A stretch of 8,272 bases of DNA from RGIG8748 sp045545635. GTDB taxonomy: Bacteria > Bacillota > Clostridia > UMGS1810. This document shows, in pieces, positions 1-5,941 of the stretch. The notes under the pieces are model-generated. The model searched no databases, was not told the origin of the DNA, and was given only the letters and a program-made list of their open reading frames with translations. The stretch is from positions 1-8,272 of the forward strand of contig JAZQBI010000240.1 of the NCBI GenBank assembly GCA_045545635.1, in the 5' to 3' direction. Each line of letters starts with the position of its first letter. Position 1 is the first letter of the stretch. Made by a program: the position numbers and the translations under genes.

Positions 1-151
1 AAATAAAAAAACTTAAAATTATTAAAATTTAAAGAAAAATAGTAAAGTTTCGTTCATATGATTTTGTTAGATATATTGCGAGATTAAGGCGTTTATTTGT
101 TTTTGTTTACATGGGCGAGGCATTAAACATTATTACGGAAAAGTTGAATTC

Positions 152-192
152 AAAAAAAGTTATGACAAACGGTATTAATTTGTAATGTCATA
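152..192 (-). terminator. Weak candidate terminator with T7 tract
   Basis: On the minus strand, TATGACA (from 192) and TGTCATA (to 161) are perfect 7-base inverted arms separated by 18 bases. Two bases after the second arm comes a run of seven T (positions 158-152). The arms are AT-rich and the loop is long, so the hairpin is weak. The T run is the better part of the signal. It could be a back-up terminator behind the 253-293 hairpin. The same inverted repeat could instead be an operator for an unseen neighbour. Confidence 0.3.
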
Positions 193-252
193 TATTAATC
201 AAAGAATTTGTAAGAAGATTTATCTCAAAATTTGATCAGTACTAATTAACAA

Positions 253-293
253 ACGTCTTTAAAATTCTGCATTAGTGCAAATTTTAAAGGCGT
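253..293 (-). terminator. Hairpin, probable operon terminator
   Basis: An inverted repeat lies 19 bases past the stop codon of the M20D gene. The arms at 257-266 and 280-289 pair over 10 bases without mismatch. A one-base bulge at 267 is followed by four more pairs (268-271 with 276-279) around a TTAG loop. Three further outer pairs (253-255 with 291-293) flank a single A/C mismatch on the minus strand. Downstream on the minus strand the sequence is T-rich (TTTGTTAATTA) but not a clean T run. Position and stem length fit the 3' end of the operon; the imperfect T tract limits confidence. Confidence 0.5.
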
Positions 294-311
294 GTGTCTT
301 TTAGATACATA

Positions 312-1559
312 TTAATTAAGTGAATTAAAATTATTTATTACATTTAAGGCTTTTTTGGCACCGTCTTTCAAAAGGTCATAAGCCGTGCATGCAAGGATTT
401 TTGATGCAAAAATATAGACGGCTTCTTTATCGGTTATTGCAAACTCCCTGCTGTGAAGTGCACCCGAAAAACCTCCCATAGTAGGCTGGATAACAGGCAT
501 TATTTCACTCAGGTCTCCCATATCGGTAGAGCCTGTCATATCTATATTATGATATATATTTTCCGCAGGAGTGAACATTAGTGCGTTCTCTTCAAAAACT
601 GCAGAAAGGTTTTTGTCCTGATAAAGCGGTTTAAAGCCACGTACATTTTTTACGGTACATTTTGCGCCTATAGCCATTGCCCCTGCCTTTACTGCATTAT
701 CAACCTTTTTGCAGGCATCTTCAATGGCTTTTGAATTTGCACCTCGCACATATGTCTCTATAACTGCCCTGTCGGGAATAACATTTACAATATCTCCGCC
801 GTTGGTAATTATAGGATGGATTCTTATTCTGTCTTCATCTCTGAAAGTTTCACGGTTTGCGTTTATCCCCATGAGACCGAGCATTGCAGCATTTAGCGCA
901 TTTATACCGTTGAATGGCTCGCTTCCGTGTGCCGCCTTGCCCTCATAGGTAATCTGCTTGGTTTCAAAACCTAGACTTGAACCGTCTATATACACATTAA
1001 ACGAAGGCGTAAGCGCATGAGAGTGAATCATCATTGCCATATCTATATCATCAAATTCACCTAAGTGAATTAATTCCTGCTTACCTGCCATATAGGTTAT
1101 TCTGCCATCTTGGGCAAGTTGACCGCGATATTCAAGCTCTATAAATTCCTCTGCAGGCACGGCAAAAAAGGTAATCTTTCCGTCTATTTCATCAAGCACT
1201 CCGCTTTTTATAATTCCATATGCCGCACCTATCATAGAGGCAATCTGAGCATTATGACCGCATGCGTGTGCGGCACCGGTTTCTTTGTCGGCAAAGGGAT
1301 GCTCAAAGCATTTTACCGCATCAAGCTCACCTATGATGCACACATTAATCTTTGCATCCTCTCTGCCAACAGTTGCCTTTACACCGGTTAAGGCAAGCTC
1401 AGACTTATATGAAATACCAAGCTTTTCAAACTCCTCTTTTACACGCTCACTTGTTTTATATTCTCTGTATCCCAATTCGGGGTTACGCAATATGTACTCG
1501 CCGCAATCTATGATTGCATCCCTGTTTTCATCTATTGCTTTTAAGATTTTTTCTTTCAT
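312..1559 (-). CDS. M20D metallo-amidohydrolase, AbgB/PM20D2-like
   Basis: The 415-residue protein matches zinc amidohydrolases of peptidase family M20, subfamily D, which cleave N-acyl amide bonds of amino acids, aminobenzoyl-glutamate or dipeptide-like compounds. Visible motifs are HACGHN (residues 98-103, with Cys100 and His102 as likely metal ligands), PAEE (135-138, Glu137/138), MIHSHA (His179/181), the lid-domain KAAHG (His211), GSTDMGD (343-349) and the C-terminal HSREF (His369). ACGHN rather than ACGHD, together with the STDMGD segment, points to the AbgB/PM20D2 branch. I start at the ATG at 1559 because GAGGA lies 8 bases upstream. The frame stays open to a TTG at 1595, but that codon sits inside a hairpin and has no ribosome site. 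There is no signal peptide, so it is probably cytoplasmic. It is last in the operon, 56 bases after the propeller gene. The family is well supported; the substrate is unknown and may be an amide-bearing sugar derivative. Confidence 0.9.
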   Translation of the reverse strand: MKEKILKAIDENRDAIIDCGEYILRNPELGYREYKTSERVKEEFEKLGISYKSELALTGVKATVGREDAKINVCIIGELDAVKCFEHPFADKETGAAHACGHNAQIASMIGAAYGIIKSGVLDEIDGKITFFAVPAEEFIELEYRGQLAQDGRITYMAGKQELIHLGEFDDIDMAMMIHSHALTPSFNVYIDGSSLGFETKQITYEGKAAHGSEPFNGINALNAAMLGLMGINANRETFRDEDRIRIHPIITNGGDIVNVIPDRAVIETYVRGANSKAIEDACKKVDNAVKAGAMAIGAKCTVKNVRGFKPLYQDKNLSAVFEENALMFTPAENIYHNIDMTGSTDMGDLSEIMPVIQPTMGGFSGALHSREFAITDKEAVYIFASKILACTAYDLLKDGAKKALNVINNFNSLN

Positions 1560-1567
1560 AATAATCA

Positions 1568-1572
1568 TCCTC
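1568..1572 (-). promoter_or_regulatory. Ribosome binding site fixing the M20D start
   Basis: GAGGA on the minus strand, 8 bases before the ATG at 1559. It decides between four in-frame candidates (TTG 1595, ATG 1574, ATG 1568, ATG 1559): only the last has a purine-rich site at normal distance, and the protein from there begins like other M20 proteins, with a charged N-terminal helix. The site is 11 bases beyond the foot of the hairpin at 1583-1611. Confidence 0.7.
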
Positions 1573-1582
1573 ATCTGCAAAT

Positions 1583-1611
1583 TACAGGCTGTCAATTTTT
1601 GACAGCCTGTA
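1583..1611 (-). terminator. Perfect 13-bp intergenic hairpin (attenuator or processing site)
   Basis: The arms 1583-1595 and 1599-1611 are perfect reverse complements around a three-base loop, with core ACAGGCTGTCA / TGACAGCCTGT. The hairpin lies between the stop of the propeller gene (1616) and the start of the M20D gene (1559). After the stem on the minus strand comes AATTTGCAG, with only three T, so a strong intrinsic terminator is unlikely. More plausible roles are a partial terminator lowering M20D expression, an RNA stability or processing structure, or a protein-binding palindrome. The structure is directly visible; the function is inferred. Confidence 0.55.
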
Positions 1612-1615
1612 TTTA

Positions 1616-3673
1616 TTATAATCTTATAACAACAACTCCCGAAAGATTGTCCGCACCGCCAACTGCAAGATACTTACCGTTGGGGCTTATACACATGGTG
1701 GTTGCATTAAAAATACATACGTTACGTCCGTTTGGTGCAAATGCCTTGGGTACATAGCCAAGCTGTTCAATACCATTTTCATCATCATACTTAAACATAT
1801 TGGCTCCGCCCTTTTCATATCCGGCTATACCGTATACAGTATCACCTGCTGCAACAAGCGAATTTACACTTCCGCAAGGAGTTACGGCACCAAGGCTCTT
1901 AACTTTGCCGTCTTTGATTTTTGCAAGCATCATATCCTTTGTACCTACGATAACCGAACCGTCCGACATTTCCACCGAAGCATTTGGAGTTGCAAGATAC
2001 TGTCTGCCTGCCATAAACGGAAGCTTTATATCCTCGCTTACGGGAGCTTTAATTTCATCTGCTTTAACAAATTCGTGCGTGTTTATGATTTTTTCACCAT
2101 TTGAAAGGTTTACATCTATTTTGTATGTCTTTTCCGTACCGCAATAAATGGAAACATTCTCGTTATCCTGCCATTCGAGCTTGTTTACGCAGGTGTTTTC
2201 TCTTCCGATTTCCTCCCAGTAGCTTATGGCTTTTACCTCCGCATAGGGTTTAATGTAATAGTTGTCTCTAAGAAATCTTTCCATTTCCTGCTCAAATTCG
2301 TATTTTTTGCAATATCTGTTAAAGCACTTTTCAAAATCATCCTTGGGATAATACTCCCAACATTTTTCGGGAAAAACAATATAGTTCATATAGTCGTGCG
2401 AGGGTATTCTTTTTTCGGTTTCGATTGCAGGAACAAATTCCCTTAAATCTATGGAAATAATACCGCAGTACAAATCCTCATCACTTGTGTGATTGCCGTC
2501 AGAAATATAGATTACATCGTCATGGATATTAAACTCTGCACTTATGCTTATGGTTCTCTTCTCCGTGCCGATAAAGCCCAGATCCACAGGCTCCTTACCG
2601 TTTAGAAAATCCCACATGTAAAGTCTTATACCGCAATATTTAACAGGAGGTGCAAATGTCATACATCCGTACCACAATCTGCCCTTACTGTCAAAGTCCA
2701 TGCCGTAAGCATTATAGAATATGCTCTTGGAATCTCCATTGTAGAATACACCGTCAGAATTTTTGGCGCAGTCTGCTTTGGGAACGGGTCTGCCTATTTT
2801 CTTTACCTCGCCTGTCTTAAGGTCATATGCAAAGAGCATCTGTCCTCTGCCTGCTACTGCACAGGGGCCTGTTGTTATATATAGTACACCGTCTTTTTCT
2901 CTGGCGTGGCGAATGAGGTCACCGATGTCAGCATCGAGAAATTCCACTTCTCTTATATCGGAATTATATCTGAACATTTTACCCGAATATGTAGAACCGT
3001 AGATGTGGCCGTCAGAGCACAGGAAGGTTCTGCTTGTTGCAGTATCGGAAACCTGACCTAAGCATCTTCTTTCTCCTGTGTGCACATTATATACATATCC
3101 TGTTCCCCTCATCCATGTTATGCAGAAATAGTCACCCGTCTTAGGGCAATAGGTACCACCGTATGCTGTATCAAAGGGTGTCAATATTCCCTTATTCTCA
3201 AGTTCACCTGTATTGGGATCATAAATAACAAGGTCTGAGCCCGGATATGCCTCCCACTGATGATTGGCATATTCATAGGGCATCCATGTGGGATGATTGG
3301 GTGACGGGGAAGTTGTATGTGTTGTGGATATTATTCTGCCATCCTCCATAAAAGAAAGTGCTGTATGAAATTTAGATGTTCTCAGCGCCTCTCCCCTCTG
3401 AAAAACCTTATCCTCAAGGTTAAAGTGACGAATATGCTTTTTGTTTTTGAAATCATATTCGAAAAGTCTTGCATATTCGGCAACATAGCTCTCTCCGCAT
3501 GCGGAAAAGAATACTCTGCCGTTTTCTTTGTTTATTACCATATCCCATACAGCGTTGTGCGTAGGAAGGTCTTCGCACAAAAGATGTGTAACACCTGCCT
3601 GAGGTATGAGATTGAAATATTCCTGTGGTTTTTCATTTAAAACCGAAAAATTATTATCGGGTTTTCTGTTCAT
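1616..3673 (-). CDS. Beta-propeller-like protein, possible uronate-active enzyme
   Basis: I do not recognise a named family for this 685-residue protein. It shows repeated short strands of propeller type: DGRIIST (111-117), DLVIYDPNTGELEN (147-160), GHIYGSTYSGKMFRY (222-236), GVLYITTG (262-269), LFAYDLKTGEVKKIG (280-294), KGRLWYG (330-336), DGSVIVGTKD (571-580), DTVYGIAG (611-618) and NGKYLAVGG (665-673). A histidine- and aromatic-rich patch occupies 98-145 (Arg98, His103, His119, His127, Trp130, His138, Trp140, Tyr143). Residues about 425-500 break the pattern with a charged, tyrosine-rich, probably helical insert. There is no signal peptide. The ATG has AGGAG 5 bases upstream, overlapping the TGA of the SGNH gene. 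Several lyase families (PL11, PL22, PL24, PL25) are propellers, and the downstream-acting GH88 needs a lyase product, so lyase or another glycan-binding or glycan-cleaving role is an inference. A non-catalytic WD40/YVTN-like protein remains possible. Confidence 0.6.
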   Translation of the reverse strand: MNRKPDNNFSVLNEKPQEYFNLIPQAGVTHLLCEDLPTHNAVWDMVINKENGRVFFSACGESYVAEYARLFEYDFKNKKHIRHFNLEDKVFQRGEALRTSKFHTALSFMEDGRIISTTHTTSPSPNHPTWMPYEYANHQWEAYPGSDLVIYDPNTGELENKGILTPFDTAYGGTYCPKTGDYFCITWMRGTGYVYNVHTGERRCLGQVSDTATSRTFLCSDGHIYGSTYSGKMFRYNSDIREVEFLDADIGDLIRHAREKDGVLYITTGPCAVAGRGQMLFAYDLKTGEVKKIGRPVPKADCAKNSDGVFYNGDSKSIFYNAYGMDFDSKGRLWYGCMTFAPPVKYCGIRLYMWDFLNGKEPVDLGFIGTEKRTISISAEFNIHDDVIYISDGNHTSDEDLYCGIISIDLREFVPAIETEKRIPSHDYMNYIVFPEKCWEYYPKDDFEKCFNRYCKKYEFEQEMERFLRDNYYIKPYAEVKAISYWEEIGRENTCVNKLEWQDNENVSIYCGTEKTYKIDVNLSNGEKIINTHEFVKADEIKAPVSEDIKLPFMAGRQYLATPNASVEMSDGSVIVGTKDMMLAKIKDGKVKSLGAVTPCGSVNSLVAAGDTVYGIAGYEKGGANMFKYDDENGIEQLGYVPKAFAPNGRNVCIFNATTMCISPNGKYLAVGGADNLSGVVVIRL

Positions 3674-3682
3674 TGTATCTCC

Positions 3683-4786
3683 TCATTTCCTTCTGATTAA
3701 ACTGTTTAAAACAGGATATAGTCTGTCTGACATCTGCCTGAAGCCGTAGTCATTGGGATGGGTTCCGTCTACCGTACTGTCGCAGTTCCGATCTGTACCG
3801 AGAAGTGATGCCCCGTCTACAAAGTAAAGATTCTTATCCCCTTCCTCAAGACCTCTTATGTATGATTTCATTATAATTGCTCTTCTTGTAACAAACACAT
3901 CATCCACAGGATAGATTTTTGGGATGGGTTTTGGTGCAGTCATCATAACTATGGGAATATCAGGGTGAGCATCTCTTATTGTTTTGTAGAATACATAATG
4001 AGTTTGTTCCAGCTTTTCGGGTCCCATACAATTGTAATCATAGTCAAGCACAAAAAGACTCATATCCAGTGTTGCAATATAGTCGGCAACCACCTTTTCG
4101 CCTCTGCCGCTTCCGGAAAAGCCAAGGTTTATTATATCACAGTCAAGTCTTCTTGAAAGCAGATTTGTGTAGCAAAGTCCCGGTCTGGAAGCACATCCTC
4201 CCTGTGTTATGGAAGAGCCGTAACACACAATAGGTTTTGATACCTTGTAAGGCTTTGCTTCTTCTATACGGGCAGTATCCTTGATACCTATAAACACCTT
4301 ACTGACATCGTGATAGAGGGGAAAGTTTATGGTGATTTCTCTCATTTTGGAATCGGGAAATTCGTGACAATCGCTAAAGCTCTTGTCCTCCTTGAGCCAT
4401 GGGATAAACGCCTTTACAAATTCTGCCTCATAGGTACATCCTTCATCTCTTGCATACATATCAAAGCCACATACTCCTGTTAATGCCATATGTGGAAGTT
4501 CATAGCGTGTCTCGCCAAGAACGGCATAAAGTGCAATATAAGGAGAATCCGTAACAAAACGCATCCTTACTCCTGCAGTATTTTGCATAAAATGCTTTAA
4601 GGGCTCGGAAACCTCATTGCTTTCCAGAAATCTCAAAGGAAGTCGTGTAAAAACACCTTTTTCCTCACCTGTGCACAATCCGTACAGGGTTATGGGATTC
4701 TCTGTACATTCTATCAGTTTCATATCGGGAAATTTCTTGTCATTTGCCAGGAAATTAACATCAAGTTTTGAAATATTATCGCTCAT
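3683..4786 (-). CDS. SGNH/GDSL-type esterase with GxDLY-like N-terminal domain
   Basis: The 367-residue protein has two parts. Residues about 25-175 resemble the N-terminal domain found before some SGNH hydrolases and contain GFDMY (107-111), close to that domain's GxDLY signature. Residues about 183-365 form the SGNH hydrolase: block I YGSSITQGG (189-197, nucleophile probably Ser192), block II GFSGSG (222-227, oxyanion Gly), block III DYN (250-252, probable Asn252), and block V DGTHPND (340-346, Asp340 and His343 of the triad). Such enzymes hydrolyse O-acyl esters; in a glycan operon carbohydrate de-O-acetylation is the likely job, not lipid hydrolysis. There is no signal peptide, so it probably acts on imported oligosaccharides in the cytoplasm. 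The ATG has AGGTG 5 bases upstream. It begins 21 bases after the GH88 stop and ends 9 bases before the propeller start. The substrate is inferred only. Confidence 0.85.
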   Translation of the reverse strand: MSDNISKLDVNFLANDKKFPDMKLIECTENPITLYGLCTGEEKGVFTRLPLRFLESNEVSEPLKHFMQNTAGVRMRFVTDSPYIALYAVLGETRYELPHMALTGVCGFDMYARDEGCTYEAEFVKAFIPWLKEDKSFSDCHEFPDSKMREITINFPLYHDVSKVFIGIKDTARIEEAKPYKVSKPIVCYGSSITQGGCASRPGLCYTNLLSRRLDCDIINLGFSGSGRGEKVVADYIATLDMSLFVLDYDYNCMGPEKLEQTHYVFYKTIRDAHPDIPIVMMTAPKPIPKIYPVDDVFVTRRAIIMKSYIRGLEEGDKNLYFVDGASLLGTDRNCDSTVDGTHPNDYGFRQMSDRLYPVLNSLIRRK

Positions 4787-4807
4787 ATAAACACCTACTT
4801 GTTTTTA

Positions 4808-5941
4808 TTACCAAACTTCGATATCTGCATTTTCTTTCATAAGACTTTCTATATAGAAGTAGTCTGCATAAGAAGAATATGCATGGCGTCCGTTTACTTC
4901 TCTCAATATTGCCATGGTGTCTTCATCATAAATTACATATTCTTCCAAAGCGGATTTCAAGGATTTTTTGTACTCGGCAAGAACAGCGGAATTATCAGCT
5001 TTTTCGAGCTCAATAACCGCACAAAGCGTAACTGCCGCAGCAGAAGTATCAAGAGCCTTTTCCGCATCATCGGGCAAACGGAAATCCCAAACAGGAATAC
5101 CGCCACCGGATTCTTTCATAAACTTGTGAAGAATGTTCAAAGAAGCATCAAGGTACTCTTTTTTTCCTGTGTAACGGTATGCAACAGCAAAACCGTATAT
5201 GGCCCAGGATGTTCCCCTTGCCCAGTGAGAGCCTACGGAATAACCGCAGTCATTATCCTCCCAAAGAGGTATTCCGAGTTCCTCGGAAAAACGATAAGCG
5301 TGTCTTACGGAATAGTCCTCTCTTACAAAATATTTGAGAGTAGTATCTGCATGCACTCTTGCAACACGCTCGTAGAAGGGATGTCCTGTAATCTTGCTTG
5401 CCCAAAACATAAGGGGAATGTTCATCATACAGTCTACTATTGCAAGACCGTTGCTGTTTGAAAAGAACTGATCCCTGGCAAGCTTTTCGTCTATATAATC
5501 GGGAATAAGATCGTCCATTCTGCCCCAAGCTCTTATGTAACCTGCTACCGGTTCAAATCTCATAGCGAGAACCTCGGCAGCTCTTACAGCCATATCCTTG
5601 TAGTCCTCGTCCCCTGTTATCTCGTAGAGCATAACCGCATAGGGAGAATACAAAAATCCCAAGTCGTGCATGGTATCCATATGGGTTTTGAACACTTTGT
5701 CACGATAGCTATCCTTAAACTGTGTGCACCAATCAAGGAACTCCTTGTCTCCTGTATCCTTATATGCCCAGAGTGCCATTCCGGTAAAGAAACTCTGTGT
5801 CCATGTGTATATGTGGTTTAACTTGATTTTCTTTTCTCTGTCTTTGAGATAATTTCCGTCCATACAGCCGGGCCATTCTCTTAAATCCTCTCCTATTTTC
5901 CTTATGTTACTGCGGATTTTATTTACAAGTCTTTTATCCAT
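4808..5941 (-). CDS. GH88-type unsaturated glucuronyl hydrolase
   Basis: The 377 residues match the usual length of Bacillus-type unsaturated glucuronyl hydrolase, an alpha6/alpha6-barrel enzyme that removes a 4,5-unsaturated uronic acid from the non-reducing end of lyase-made oligosaccharides by hydrating the double bond. Recognised blocks are MHDLGFLYS (91-99), RAWG (137-140), IVDCMMNIPLMFWA (168-181), GSHWARGTSWAIYGFA (237-252), DTSAAAVTLCA (298-308) and ADYFYIESL (359-367). Asp93 and Asp170 correspond to the two essential aspartates (Asp88 and Asp149 in the Bacillus sp. GL1 enzyme); Arg242 and His214 also fall at conserved places. The stretch between RAWG and IVDC is about 15 residues longer than in the GL1 enzyme as I recall it, which may alter the substrate pocket. 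There is no signal peptide, so it is cytoplasmic. The start overlaps the kinase stop by 8 bases and is served by AGGA 10 bases upstream. GH105 is related, but the motifs fit GH88 better. Confidence 0.92.
   Translation of the reverse strand: MDKRLVNKIRSNIRKIGEDLREWPGCMDGNYLKDREKKIKLNHIYTWTQSFFTGMALWAYKDTGDKEFLDWCTQFKDSYRDKVFKTHMDTMHDLGFLYSPYAVMLYEITGDEDYKDMAVRAAEVLAMRFEPVAGYIRAWGRMDDLIPDYIDEKLARDQFFSNSNGLAIVDCMMNIPLMFWASKITGHPFYERVARVHADTTLKYFVREDYSVRHAYRFSEELGIPLWEDNDCGYSVGSHWARGTSWAIYGFAVAYRYTGKKEYLDASLNILHKFMKESGGGIPVWDFRLPDDAEKALDTSAAAVTLCAVIELEKADNSAVLAEYKKSLKSALEEYVIYDEDTMAILREVNGRHAYSSYADYFYIESLMKENADIEVW

Larger units (their letters stand above)
1..311. other. AT-rich intergenic region downstream of the operon
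   Basis: This stretch follows the stop codon of the last gene and holds no convincing coding region on either strand. It is strongly AT-rich, especially in the first 50 bases. It contains two inverted repeats, annotated separately, that could form hairpins in the minus-strand transcript. I looked for a promoter for a gene leaving to the left or entering from it and found no pair of -35/-10 boxes with good sequence and spacing. The nature of the neighbour to the left cannot be judged. Confidence 0.7.

Noticed and set aside
100..200. Plus-strand promoter in the left intergenic region (TTGAAT near 144, TATTAA near 173)
   Set aside because: The spacing between the boxes is about 23 bases, too long for a usual sigma-70/A promoter, and in such AT-rich DNA these matches are expected by chance.
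1560..1595. Twelve-residue N-terminal extension of the M20D protein from a TTG codon
   Set aside because: The TTG lies in the loop-closing part of the hairpin at 1583-1611, has no ribosome site, and the extension does not look like an M20 N-terminus; GAGGA before the ATG at 1559 is better.
4799..5461. A 220-codon open frame on the plus strand
   Set aside because: It lies fully antisense to the GH88 gene, whose catalytic motifs are intact. Its translation is cysteine- and isoleucine-rich with no recognisable domain, and it has no ribosome site.
5253..5528. A 91-codon minus-strand open frame overlapping GH88 in another frame
   Set aside because: It is an out-of-frame shadow of the GH88 gene with an Arg/Ser/Cys-rich translation and no family resemblance.
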